Below, one piece after another: positions 1-7,905 of a DNA stretch of 18,705 bases. The notes below the pieces were generated by a model. The model saw only the letters and a program-made list of their open reading frames with translations. It searched no databases and was not told the origin of the DNA. The first letter of the stretch is position 1. Each line of letters opens with the position of its first letter. The translations under genes and the position numbers were made by a program. This DNA is from JBBSIG01 sp038232215 (GTDB taxonomy: Bacteria; Actinomycetota; Thermoleophilia; Gaiellales; Gaiellaceae): the NCBI GenBank assembly GCA_038232215.1, contig JBBSIG010000020.1:1-18705 (forward strand), given 5' to 3'.

Positions 1-279
1 CATGACGAAGACCTGATCTATGCGACCGAGGTCGAGCAGGCGCGGTTAGCGGCTCGGAAACAGGTGGGCTCGATGGCTATTCCTTCGTCCTCGCGCTCAA
101 GAGCACGCTCCTGGAGGGCGTCGAGTCGTGTTCATCGTGCTCACGCTCGGCGCGAGCAGCGGATCGGGCCAGGTGGAGACCTGGCGCTCATCGGCCTCGT
201 TCTCGTCACCTTGACGTGGTCGCTTGGATTCGTCCGCCTCGTTCGCGCTGCGCCCCAAACCGTGGGGCTATCGACGTGA
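1..279 (+). pseudogene. Remnant of a COG4280-type multi-pass membrane protein (5' end outside window)
   Basis: Pieces of one membrane protein family can be followed through all three forward frames. Frame 1 opens with HDEDLIYATEVEQAR (1-45). Frame 3 continues with LDGYSFVLALKSTLLEGVE (about 88-123), and frame 2 with VVFIVLTLGAS (about 128-160). Frame 1 ends with PGGDLALIGLVLVTLTWSL and a stop at 277-279. As I recall the family (predicted membrane protein COG4280), these blocks occur in this order in one protein, with roughly 50-60 further residues between LTLGAS and PGGD. So at least three frame changes and one internal deletion are inferred. The end of the gene still overlaps the next gene by GTGA (276-279), as in an intact operon. 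The function of the family is not known. Family assignment is from memory of conserved blocks, not a search. Localized sequencing error could explain the frame changes, but less easily the missing segment. Confidence 0.55.
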
Positions 280-473
280 GCCGTGCAGTGTTCGCGGTGG
301 TCGCGTTTGTCGTCGGGGACGATGTCCGGGTCGCCCTCGGTGTCATGGCGACGCTTGGCGCTGCGGCCGGTGCTGCGCATGCCGGGATCGATCCGTGGTG
401 GCTGGTGCCGATCGCGGTGCCGCTCGTGCTCGAGTGGTCGCATGCGACGGCAACGCGGCGAGATTGGGCGTGA
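276..473 (+). CDS. Small two-helix membrane protein
   Basis: This 65-residue protein starts at a GTG whose GTGA overlaps the stop of the preceding gene. It ends in another GTGA overlap (470-473) with the following gene, which makes the short frame credible. It has two hydrophobic stretches, roughly residues 2-14 plus 20-34 (VALGVMATLGAAAGAAHAG) and residues 38-52 (PWWLVPIAVPLVLEW), and a basic C-terminus (HATATRRDWA). I recall similar short proteins next to COG4280-type genes in actinobacteria, but no function is known to me. Unlike both neighbours it appears intact. The remaining doubt is that it lies inside a heavily frameshifted stretch. Confidence 0.6.
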   Translation: MSRAVFAVVAFVVGDDVRVALGVMATLGAAAGAAHAGIDPWWLVPIAVPLVLEWSHATATRRDWA

Positions 474-906
474 CATCGCCGAATGCGTTCGTGGCGTTGC
501 CCGCTGGCGCCTGGCGGCCGCTCGGCGTGGGCCGTGCTGGTCGCACTGGCTGTCTACGCGGTCGGTGTGCTCGCGCTCCTACTCGCCCGGAGGCGATCCG
601 ATGCTGCGGCGCTCGCACGCTTCGTACCGGACTGCGCCGTTCTGTTCGCCCGGGTTTGGTCGCGACGCGCGTCTGTCTCGTCGCTCCAAGCTGGTGCTGC
701 TCGGCCTCGTCGGCTATCTCGCGCTTCCTCTCGACTTGGTGCCCGACTTCGTGCCGGTCGTGGGTCAGCTCGACGACGCGATTCTCGTCGCCTTGGCGCT
801 GCGGTTTACTCTGGGCCGGGCGGGTCCGGAGCTACTCCGCGGGCACTGGGCGGGCTCGGACGCGTCTCTGCGGATGGTCGAGCTGGCCGGGGCCACCATC
901 CGCTGA
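470..906 (+). pseudogene. DUF1232 (YkvA-like) membrane protein, frameshifted
   Basis: The C-terminal part (about 660-906) carries the DUF1232 signature, RRSKLVLLGLVGYLALPLDL followed by VPDFVPVVGQLDDAILVALAL. It then has a tail (GHWAGSDASLRMVELAG) that is usual for the actinobacterial form. The matching N-terminal part lies in a different frame: WAVLVALAVYAVGVLALLLA, a membrane helix, then DAAALARFVPDCAVLFARV, up to about 655. The start is probably the GTG at 470, in a third frame (VTSPNAFVALPAGAW), because it overlaps the previous stop as GTGA. Two single-base changes would restore one frame of about 145 codons: one near 515-520 (ctcggcgtgg) and one near 651-657 (gggtttggt). The role of DUF1232 proteins is poorly known. 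The end overlaps the convergent DedA-like gene by about 100 bases. Confidence 0.7.
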
Positions 907-1502
907 CAAACGACCGCCTTCTGCGACGTCTGAGCCAGACGACGGTTCCGGCGACTGCGGCCGCGCTCACGATCACGCCTCCCGCGACGAAGCCAAAGGC
1001 CTGGAAGAGCCCTCCTGCCGCTTGACCAAGCAGATAGGCGACGACGCCCACGGATGTCGCCCACGCAATGCCCCCGAGCGCGTTCCAGAGCAGGAAGGAT
1101 CGCCAGCGCATGCGATGGGTTCCGGCGAGCCAGGCGCCGACGACGCGCAAGTCCGGGACCCAGCGTGCGAGGAACACGGCCTTGGGCCCGTGGCGCTCGA
1201 AGAAACGCTCGCCGCGCGCGAGATAGCGGCGTCGCCTGTCCCCCAGCGCCCATCGCGTGTCAGGACCCAGCGTCCGCCGCGGCGCCCGAGCGCAAAGCCA
1301 ACGTTGTCGCCGGCGATCGCGGCACAGGCGGCGACGGCGATCACGAGGGCGATCGAGACGCCTCCCTGGTAGGCCGCGAGTGCGCTTGCCGCGATCAGGC
1401 TCGTCCACCGGGCAGCGGCAGCCCGGCGGACTCGCCCGCGATCAGGCCGAACAGCGTCGCGTAGATGAGCAGGGGTGAGAGCGTGAGGAGCGAGGCGATC
1501 AT
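806..1502 (-). pseudogene. DedA/VTT-family membrane protein, two frameshifts
   Basis: The ATG at 1502 overlaps the stop of the kinase gene as ATGA. The first frame reads MIASLLTLSPLLIYATLFGL then AGESAGLPLPG (to about 1418). The second frame reads SALAAYQGGVSIALVIAVA then AGDNVGFALGRRGGRWVLTR (to about 1245). The third has ARGERFFERHGPKAVFLARW then VPDLRVVGAWLAG. This is the canonical order of a DedA (SNARE-associated/VTT) protein of about 200 residues. One missing base near 1417-1420 (GGTGGACG where GGTGAGACG would give the usual PGE-T) and one in the G run near 1239-1245 account for both shifts. Known DedA members flip undecaprenyl phosphate or otherwise support envelope lipid transport. 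Its place as last gene of the ABC/two-component operon fits such a role. Whether the shifts are real or sequence errors cannot be told here. The last frame runs past the usual end into the DUF1232 gene. Confidence 0.75.
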
Positions 1503-2833
1503 CGGCCGAGCGGAAGCCGAAGAGAGAACCGGCCGCCGGCGGTGCTCGGAGCGACGGTGATCTCGCCGCCGGCGCTTCGAGCGAGTCGGCGGGCGAGCGA
1601 GAGCCCGAGTCCTGCCCCGTGACTCGCCGAGGAGGCGGCGCTGCCCCGCGTACCGGGTTCGAAGATCCGCTCGCTTTCGTCGTCGGCGACGCCGGGGCCG
1701 TCGTCGACGACGTTGACCCAGGCCACCGACCCGTTTCGTACCACCTCGACGTCGACGGCGGAGCGGCCGTAGCGGTAGGCGTTGTCGACGAGGGGCTGGA
1801 CGATCCGCGTGAGTAGCTCCTGTTCGACGGAGACGCGAATGGGTTTCTTCGGCAACCTGATGCGCACGGTCATGTCCGCATCGGCAGGGCATGCCGTTTC
1901 GACGGCGGCGCTGACCGCGTCGCGGAGATCGCTCGTTGTCTGCGTCAGGCCCGCCTCGTGGCGCGCGGCCGCGACCAGCGTCTCGACTGTGCGGGTCATC
2001 TCGTCCACGTTGCGGTCGATCGCCTCGAGCGCGGCGCGGTACTCCTGTGGCGTGCGCTCGCGTCGAAGCATCAGCTCCGTCTCGCCTTTCAGCCGGGCGA
2101 GCGGCGTGCGGAGCTCGTGCGAGAGCTCGGCGGTGAAGCGCTGCTCGTGGCGGAGGCTCGCCGCGATGCGCTCGAGTAGTCCGTCGAGCGTCGCTGCGAG
2201 CTGGGTGAGTTCGTCGTAGGGCTCGCCCAGCTCGAACCGCTGGTCGAGGTCGTGCTCGCTCCACTTCGCGGCGCTCTCGGTCATGCGGGAGACGGGGAGC
2301 AGCGCGCGACCGAGCATCCACCGCGAGATGACGGTGATCGCGCCGAGGAGGAGCGCGGCGAGGACAAGCGATCCGAACAATGCCGTGCGTCCCGTTTCTT
2401 CGTAGGGATCGAGCGAGACGGCTGCGACCACGGTGCCGTAGCGAATGCCGTTTTGACTGACCGGGATCGCATAGAGACGCACTTCCTCGCCGACGTCGAG
2501 CGATCGCTCGGGCCCGCCCGCGAGCAACCTCGCCGCCTCGTCGATCCGTTGCGGCGCGCGTGGCGCTTCGAGCAGGCGGGAGCGCTCGAAAACCCAGACC
2601 CGGCTCGAGACCGTTCCCTCGTCCGGCCCTTCTGGTGCGACGAGCTTCCCGTTCCGCACCCGGATGGAGGACAGCTCCGCCTCCGCCTGCGCCTTGGCCA
2701 GACCGGTCGCGCTCGCCGAGAGCCGCTGCCCGAGAAACACGTTGAACGCTGCGACGCCGACCGCCAGGGCAATGGCCACGGCGCCCACGATCGCGACGAG
2801 CAGGCGCGAGCGGACGCCGAGCCGGAAGGTCAT
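1499..2833 (-). CDS. Sensor histidine kinase (HAMP, HisKA, HATPase_c)
   Basis: This 444-residue membrane kinase pairs with the OmpR-type regulator whose stop overlaps its start (ATGA, 2830-2833). It has TM1 at residues 11-34, an extracytoplasmic sensing domain of about 115 residues (35-150) and TM2 at 151-170. A HAMP linker runs to about 225. The HisKA phosphoacceptor is His239 in SHELRTPLARL, and the ATPase domain has an N box (VDNAYRYG), a G1 box (DDGPGV) and a G2 region (GAGLGLSLA). The sensing domain contains the segment WVFERSRLLEAP, and I cannot name its ligand. A longer frame upstream of 2833 lies inside the regulator gene and was rejected. Genes for an FtsX-type exporter upstream and a DedA protein downstream suggest it senses envelope damage or an exported or toxic lipid-active compound. 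Confidence 0.93.
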   Translation of the reverse strand: MTFRLGVRSRLLVAIVGAVAIALAVGVAAFNVFLGQRLSASATGLAKAQAEAELSSIRVRNGKLVAPEGPDEGTVSSRVWVFERSRLLEAPRAPQRIDEAARLLAGGPERSLDVGEEVRLYAIPVSQNGIRYGTVVAAVSLDPYEETGRTALFGSLVLAALLLGAITVISRWMLGRALLPVSRMTESAAKWSEHDLDQRFELGEPYDELTQLAATLDGLLERIAASLRHEQRFTAELSHELRTPLARLKGETELMLRRERTPQEYRAALEAIDRNVDEMTRTVETLVAAARHEAGLTQTTSDLRDAVSAAVETACPADADMTVRIRLPKKPIRVSVEQELLTRIVQPLVDNAYRYGRSAVDVEVVRNGSVAWVNVVDDGPGVADDESERIFEPGTRGSAASSASHGAGLGLSLARRLARSAGGEITVAPSTAGGRFSLRLPLGR

Positions 2834-3498
2834 CGCAACGAGTAGCCGACGCCGTGCACGGTGGCGATCTCCCGTTCTCCGCCGAGGGTCGCTAGCTTGC
2901 GGCGCAGGCGGGCGATGTACACGTCCAGGGTGTTGTCGTGGACGATCGCGCCGTGCGGCCACGCCGCCTGCACCAGCTCGCGGCGGCGGACGGCGTCACC
3001 GGGTGCGCCGGCGAGCCGGGCGAGGATCCGGAACTCGGTTGGGGTCAGGTCGACGGCGGCACCGTCATAGGAGGCCGCGTGCGTGCCGGGGTCGAGCCGG
3101 AGGCCTCCGGCCTCGACGGCGAGGTCGCTACCGCCGCGCTTGATCAGCGCCCGTAACCGTGCGACGAGCTCGGCGAACGCGAACGGCTTGGTCAGGTAGT
3201 CGTCCCCGCCGGCGGCGAAGCCGGCGAGCCGGTCGGGGAGCGCGTCGCGCGCGGTGAGGAAGATCACCGGTGCACCGATTCCCTGTGCCCGCAGCGCTTG
3301 CACGACGTCGCGGCCGTCTGCGTCGGGCAGGCCGATGTCGACGATGAGTGCGTCGGGGTCGGCGTCGCCGATCTGCCGGAGCAGATCGGCGGCGGTCGGT
3401 GCCGTCGTGACGTGGAAGCCCTCCTCGTGCAGGCCGCGGGTGACGAGCGAGCGGAGCTCGGCGTCGTCCTCGAGCAGGATCACGTGTGGGTCGGTCAC
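2830..3498 (-). CDS. OmpR/PhoB-family response regulator
   Basis: This is a 222-residue regulator with an N-terminal receiver domain. The acidic pair is Asp11/Asp12, the phosphoacceptor Asp54 (VDIGLPD), the switch Thr82 and Lys104 in TKPF. A winged-helix trans_reg_C domain follows (about 125-222: DLTPTEFRILARL ... NTLDVYIARLRRKL ... HGVGYSLR). It starts with GTG at 3498, overlapping the permease stop as GTGA, and ends overlapping the kinase start as ATGA, so it is translated as part of the ABC operon. Regulators of this family bind direct repeats with a period of about 11 bp. Such repeats precede both envelope operons in this window (6938-6959 and 9311-9332), which makes it the best candidate to control both. 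That link is an inference. Confidence 0.95.
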   Translation of the reverse strand: MTDPHVILLEDDAELRSLVTRGLHEEGFHVTTAPTAADLLRQIGDADPDALIVDIGLPDADGRDVVQALRAQGIGAPVIFLTARDALPDRLAGFAAGGDDYLTKPFAFAELVARLRALIKRGGSDLAVEAGGLRLDPGTHAASYDGAAVDLTPTEFRILARLAGAPGDAVRRRELVQAAWPHGAIVHDNTLDVYIARLRRKLATLGGEREIATVHGVGYSLR

Positions 3499-6197
3499 TG
3501 CTCTCGCAGTATCTCGCCCAGCGGTAGCCGCCGGATGCCGCGGACGGCGAGTGCGCTCGCTGCGACGGCTGCGCCGATCGCTGCGGCTGCAAGCAGGCCG
3601 AGGAACGCCCAGGGAACCGCCAGCGCATCCGGTGGAGGATCGAAGACGTGCTGCAGCATCGCGACCAGCATCTGCGCGAGCAGCCAGCCGAGTCCCGCTG
3701 CGAGCACGAGAGCCGCGCCCAGCACGAGCGCGGCCTCCGACCAGAGGAAGGCCGAGATCTGCCGCAGCGTGGCGCCGAGCGCCGCCATCGTTGCGAACTC
3801 CTGCCGCCGTTCGGCCAGGCCCAGCCCGACGAACAACCCCATCGCCGCTGCCGCGAGCAGGACGGCGAAGACGCTCTCGATCTTCGCGATCCCAGTCAGG
3901 TCGATCGTGGTAATCGAGCTGACCGTCTGTTGCGTCTGCTCGCGAATGTTCTTGACGGCGGTTCCCTCGGATCTCGTCGCCGCGGCGACGCGTGCCGCGA
4001 CCGTAGCCGGGTTGCTGCTCGCGCGCGCGAAGACGACGTTCGGGCCGCCGTCTCGCGCTGCCGTCTCGAGGTAGCGCAGGTTCGTGACCATGAACGAGTC
4101 CTTCGGGGCGGACGGGAACTCCTGCACGGTGCCGACGACATGAAACGGGACGACGCGGAAGTGGCCGCTCGAGCGGTCGAGCACGCGCAGCTTGAGGAGA
4201 TCGCCGGCTCGGAGCGAGTAGTCCGTGATCGTCTCCTTCGAGACGAGGATCCCGTCCGGCGTCTGACGCAAGCGGTCGAGCATCTGCGCGGCCGTGCCCC
4301 CGAGGAAGTACGAGTCTCGCAGCTTCGTCGCCTGCCCGATCGTCGCCGGGTCGACGCCGTAGGTGTCCTGCAGGTCAGGGCCGACATAGGCGTACGAGTG
4401 GTCGACAGCGCTTACCGCGCTCACGCCGCGCACGGCCGCGACCTTCTGCGCGAGATGCTTGCCAGCGACCACGCCAGGCGGGGCGGTGGCGACGACGTCA
4501 GCCCCGAGCGTCAGCTGAGCATCGACGCGGGCCTGCTGGTCGTAGGTGGCGGTGAAGATGCCGAGGTTGACGCCGAAGGAGAGCAGCAGGCCGACGAGCA
4601 CGAGGCCGCGATTGATCGCGGCTCCACGCCGGCCGGCGCTGGCGAGCAGGAAGCCGCGCGGCGAGGTCGGCCAGCGGCCGGCGCCACGCTCGGCAAGCGA
4701 TGACAGCACCCGGCCGCGCAAACGGACGAGCAGCAGCGTCGCTCCGAGCCACAGGAGCGCAGGCGCGAAGAACATGTACACAGAGAGGGAGAGGGTCGGG
4801 TTGGAGTCGGGGTTGACGACCGCCGAGAAGCCCGTGCGGGCGGTGAGCCAGTAGATGAGGCCGCTGACAGCAAGGGCGCCGACGTCGAGGTAGAGCCGCT
4901 GCCACAACGGCTTCCGATCGCGCCCGACGTGCCGGCGCGCCTCGTCGACGCTGCCCGCGAAGGCGCCGGCGCTGGCCGCCAGCCTCGCAGCAAGCGCGCC
5001 GGCGAAGGCCAGGCCGACGCAGGCCAGGGTCGCGACAACAACGCGTCCTGCAGTCAGGCCGACGCCACCCTGCACGAGCAGCGAGGTGGCGGCGATCGCC
5101 AGCCCCATGCCGAGCAGCCCGGCGGCGAGGCCGAGAGCGAGGCTCTCGGCGACGGCGAGCGCGAGCAGCATTCGACGTGACGCACCGCGGGCGCGCAACA
5201 GGGCGAGGTCGCGGCGGTCGCGCCCTGCCGTTCCGAGTGCCGCGAGGTAGGCGAGCCCGAGCGCGACGAGCGCGCCCGGGACGGCGAGCATGATGTACAG
5301 GGTCTGCGCGTAGAGGGCGTCGCCGGCCGCGGTCGTGAGACTGTCCGAGAGGTTGTCGACGAACTGCACCTGGCCGGTGAGCGTCCGCTCGACGCGATTG
5401 CGCACCTGGCCCGCGCGCTTGAGCGCCTGGCTGGGAGAGGAGCCAAGGCCCATCGGGTCGGCCTGAGCTTGTACCTGCCATTGGACGCCGTCCTGCGCGC
5501 CCGGGACGACGGAGCCACCGATGGTCGCGGGTGTCAGGGCGCGGAGCGCTGGCGCGTAGGTGCGTCCGAAGGTGTCGAAGGGCATGATCGCGATCTGCGC
5601 AGGCGGCTGGGCGGGCGCCGGTCCAAGTTGCGGGTTGAGTGGCTGGAAGAGCGTGTCGGCTGCCGTCACCAACGCGACCCCGCTGACCCGATAGAGCTGC
5701 GGCTTCGCGCCCGCGACGGGTGTCAAGGTGATGGTGTCTCCGATTCGTGCCTGCAAGGTCGCCGCCAGCTGCTGGTCGAGCACGACCTGGCCAGACCGGA
5801 CGCTGCCGTGCAGCAGCCGGAAGGTGTTGAGGTGCTCGAGGTAGTGGTCCGGGACCGCGAGCACGGCTCCCGAGCCGGTGCGGATGGAGCCTGCGGATGC
5901 GACGTGCCCGGCGGCTGCGAAGGGCGCTGTGGCCGCAGGCGAGGCCTGCAGCACACCCGGCTGCCGCGCGACCCTGGCCGCGATCCGCATCGCCTGGGTC
6001 TGCGAGGAGACCGGGGCCTGCCAGTCGAGCGGGACGCTGCGAGCGGCGCTGCCGGTCATCGTGCGCAGGGAGTTACCGATGAAGAGCAGCATCGCCCCAA
6101 GCAGCGCGGTCGCGAGAGCGAGCACGGCGATGCGCAGGACGCTCTTCCCGGGAGAGCGCAGGAGCCCGGCGGTCGCAAGCCGTGCGACCCCGTTCAT
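3495..6197 (-). CDS. Large FtsX/MacB-type ABC transporter permease with two FtsX domains
   Basis: This 900-residue membrane protein starts at an ATG overlapping the ATPase stop (ATGA, 6194-6197). About ten hydrophobic helices are visible. TM1 lies near residues 22-45, followed by an extracytoplasmic domain to about 295. A three-helix FtsX unit occupies about 300-410 and includes the cytosolic coupling motif DLALLRARGASRRMLLALAV. Three helices between about 438 and 550 follow, then a second extracytoplasmic domain (about 555-765). The C-terminal FtsX unit (about 768-890) contains ERRQEFATMAALGATLRQI. This is the layout of single-chain permeases in which both half-transporters are fused. Relatives move lipids or lipoproteins, or provide antimicrobial-peptide resistance, by mechanotransmission rather than by a classical channel. 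The substrate cannot be read from sequence. No break was seen in the frame. Confidence 0.9.
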   Translation of the reverse strand: MNGVARLATAGLLRSPGKSVLRIAVLALATALLGAMLLFIGNSLRTMTGSAARSVPLDWQAPVSSQTQAMRIAARVARQPGVLQASPAATAPFAAAGHVASAGSIRTGSGAVLAVPDHYLEHLNTFRLLHGSVRSGQVVLDQQLAATLQARIGDTITLTPVAGAKPQLYRVSGVALVTAADTLFQPLNPQLGPAPAQPPAQIAIMPFDTFGRTYAPALRALTPATIGGSVVPGAQDGVQWQVQAQADPMGLGSSPSQALKRAGQVRNRVERTLTGQVQFVDNLSDSLTTAAGDALYAQTLYIMLAVPGALVALGLAYLAALGTAGRDRRDLALLRARGASRRMLLALAVAESLALGLAAGLLGMGLAIAATSLLVQGGVGLTAGRVVVATLACVGLAFAGALAARLAASAGAFAGSVDEARRHVGRDRKPLWQRLYLDVGALAVSGLIYWLTARTGFSAVVNPDSNPTLSLSVYMFFAPALLWLGATLLLVRLRGRVLSSLAERGAGRWPTSPRGFLLASAGRRGAAINRGLVLVGLLLSFGVNLGIFTATYDQQARVDAQLTLGADVVATAPPGVVAGKHLAQKVAAVRGVSAVSAVDHSYAYVGPDLQDTYGVDPATIGQATKLRDSYFLGGTAAQMLDRLRQTPDGILVSKETITDYSLRAGDLLKLRVLDRSSGHFRVVPFHVVGTVQEFPSAPKDSFMVTNLRYLETAARDGGPNVVFARASSNPATVAARVAAATRSEGTAVKNIREQTQQTVSSITTIDLTGIAKIESVFAVLLAAAAMGLFVGLGLAERRQEFATMAALGATLRQISAFLWSEAALVLGAALVLAAGLGWLLAQMLVAMLQHVFDPPPDALAVPWAFLGLLAAAAIGAAVAASALAVRGIRRLPLGEILREQ

Positions 6198-6913
6198 CGC
6201 TCCTCCGCCACCACGCGGCCGTCGCGAAGCTCGATCACGCGACCGAGACCCGCCGCGACGTCTGCGTCGTGGGTCGCGACGACGAGCGTGAAGCCGAGAC
6301 GGCCCTGCAACGCGTCGATCAGCTCGAGCACGCGTGCTGTCGTGTCCGTGTCCAGGTGGCCGGTCGGCTCGTCACAGAGCAGGAGCGCGGGTCGCTGCGC
6401 GAGCGCACGCGCGATCGCCACGCGCTGGGCCTCGCCGCCGGAGAGCTCGGACGGCAGGCTGTCGGCCTTCTCGCGGAGCCCGACGAGGGTCAGGAGCTCC
6501 AGCGCTCGCTTCTCGACCTCGTTCCTTTCACCCGACGCGTAGGCGGCGAAGGCGACGTTCTCGTAGACGGTGAAGACGGGAAGGAGATTCGATCCCTGGA
6601 AGACGTACGCGATCCCCCGGGCGCGCGCCCGCGCGCGGACCGACGCGTCGAGCGACGACAGCGGGGCTCCCTGCCAGAGGACGACACCGTCCGTCGGCTC
6701 GACGAGCCCGCCGAGAGCGTGCAGCAAGGTCGTCTTGCCCGACCCGGAGGGGCCCCAGAGAGAAACCGTCTCATCGGGGAGGAGCGACACATCGACCGCG
6801 TCGAGCGCGACGACCCGGGCCTCACCGGATCCGTAGGCCACTGTCAGGTTGCGACACGACGCCAGCGTCGCTGCGTCGCTGGCGACTGGCTGAGGTTGTG
6901 CGAGCGTGTGCAT
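6194..6913 (-). CDS. ABC transporter ATPase (MacB/LolD type), partner of the permease
   Basis: This is a 239-residue ATPase. It has a Walker A motif at residues 54-62 (GPSGSGKTT), a Q-loop in YVFQGSNLLP, the signature ELSGGEAQR, Walker B with the glutamate LLLCDEPTGHLD, and a switch histidine in VVATHDAD. DEPTGHLD and the compact size are typical of the MacB/LolD/FtsE group that pairs with FtsX-fold permeases. The permease gene follows with an ATGA overlap. I chose the ATG at 6913 over an upstream ATG at 6961. The longer form would add a basic 16-residue stretch reading through the operator. In addition, 6913 lies exactly 25 bases from the shared tandem motif, as the lipoprotein start does. 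No Shine-Dalgarno sequence is visible, so a leaderless mRNA is possible. Confidence 0.93.
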   Translation of the reverse strand: MHTLAQPQPVASDAATLASCRNLTVAYGSGEARVVALDAVDVSLLPDETVSLWGPSGSGKTTLLHALGGLVEPTDGVVLWQGAPLSSLDASVRARARARGIAYVFQGSNLLPVFTVYENVAFAAYASGERNEVEKRALELLTLVGLREKADSLPSELSGGEAQRVAIARALAQRPALLLCDEPTGHLDTDTTARVLELIDALQGRLGFTLVVATHDADVAAGLGRVIELRDGRVVAEER

Positions 6914-6959
6914 GTCGTCAGCGTGCGTGGCGCGGCGTGAACGGCGCCTGAACGCCGTC
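6914..6959 (-). promoter_or_regulatory. Putative OmpR-type operator and leaderless promoter of the ABC/TCS operon
   Basis: In the 44-base gap between the LPG-TM gene and the ATPase, TGAACG occurs at 6938-6943 and again at 6949-6954, a direct repeat with an 11-base period. As read on the transcribed (minus) strand the half-site is CGTTCA. The 13-base core GCGCCTGAACGCC (6944-6956) recurs at 9317-9329 ahead of the lipoprotein gene, at the same distance from the start codon. Between motif and ATG, the minus-strand hexamer CACGCT at -12 to -7 fits the minimal xAnnnT form of a -10 element. Binding by the operon's own regulator is an inference. Confidence 0.5.
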
Positions 6960-7905
6960 AAGTGCGCGCGCCGAGCGGGCGCGTCCGCCGTCGAAGGCGC
7001 AGCGTCGCCAGTGCCGCGCTCAGGTCACGGCGGTTGGCGACGAGCGCGAGTGCGGTAACGCCGATCACGAGGTCGGCGATCGTCGTGGCGGCCTGCACGC
7101 CCACGCCGAAGCCGAGTAGCGAGGCGGCGCTGGCGCTGCCGGCAAGGGCGATTCCGATAGCTGCCTGTTGCGTCCCGGCATTGCCGGGAAGAAGCGGAAT
7201 CGATGCCGCAACGCTTTGCGCCGCGACGACCATGAGCGCGGTCCAGGGCGCCGCGGGAACGTGAAAGGCGAGGAGGAAGGCATACACAGAGCCGAGTCGG
7301 AGAGCCCATGCGACGAGCTTCCACGAGAGCACCCGGACAACAAAGGCACGTGGCGACCGCACGATCGAGAAGCCTGCCGCCATGCGTGAGAGGAGCGTTC
7401 GCGCCCGGTCTCGAAAGCGGAGCCCGAGCGCGACTCCGGTCACGACGAGGCATGTCAGCCCGATCAGAACCGCAGGGTGTGCTGCAAGTCCCGGACCCAG
7501 CGCGCCGGCAGAGCCGCCGGAGCCGAACGACCGACCCCCGAAGACGACGGCCGCGATCACCGCCGCCCCGAACGCCACCTCGATTCCCGTCTCGAGCACG
7601 ATCGTCGCCGCGATCGTCACCACACTCGAGCCCGGCACTCGCCGCCGCACGACACCCACGCGAAGCGCTTCACCCACGCGCGCCGGCAGCACGGCGTTGG
7701 CGCCGATCGCGCCAACGAACGCCCCGCATGTCGTCCGGAAGCCAACCTCGTTGGGGGTGTGGGCATGGCTGACGATCCAGTGCCAAGCGCGCGCCTCGGC
7801 GACCAGCTTGGCGACGTGCAGCGCGACCGCCACTACGAGCGCCCCGATCGAGACACCCGCGAGGCTGTTCCAGGCGCCCGCAGCGATCGCGAGAACGCCG
7901 TGCAT
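6958..7905 (-). CDS. LPG-synthase-TM/AglD-type (UPF0104) integral membrane protein
   Basis: This 315-residue polytopic protein (about seven to eight hydrophobic helices) shows the hallmarks of the lysylphosphatidylglycerol_synthase_TM family. These are GANAVLPARVGEALRVGVV near residues 70-88 and SIPLLPGNAGTQQAA near 235-250. The family corresponds to the flippase half of MprF and to AglD-like proteins linked to moving lipids or lipid-linked glycans. No aminoacyl-transferase domain is attached. The ATG at 7905 shares a base with the stop of the upstream ATPase (TGATG), so it is translated with the lipoprotein and that ATPase. The C-terminus is strongly basic (LRLRRRTRPLGART). The exact lipid substrate is unknown, and a role in envelope lipid transport is inferred from family and neighbours. 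Confidence 0.85.
   Translation of the reverse strand: MHGVLAIAAGAWNSLAGVSIGALVVAVALHVAKLVAEARAWHWIVSHAHTPNEVGFRTTCGAFVGAIGANAVLPARVGEALRVGVVRRRVPGSSVVTIAATIVLETGIEVAFGAAVIAAVVFGGRSFGSGGSAGALGPGLAAHPAVLIGLTCLVVTGVALGLRFRDRARTLLSRMAAGFSIVRSPRAFVVRVLSWKLVAWALRLGSVYAFLLAFHVPAAPWTALMVVAAQSVAASIPLLPGNAGTQQAAIGIALAGSASAASLLGFGVGVQAATTIADLVIGVTALALVANRRDLSAALATLRLRRRTRPLGART

Noticed and set aside
2834..2962. Forty-three-residue N-terminal extension of the histidine kinase
   Set aside because: The extension is Arg/Pro-rich and lies inside the response regulator gene; the ATG at 2833 gives the ATGA overlap and starts just before TM1.
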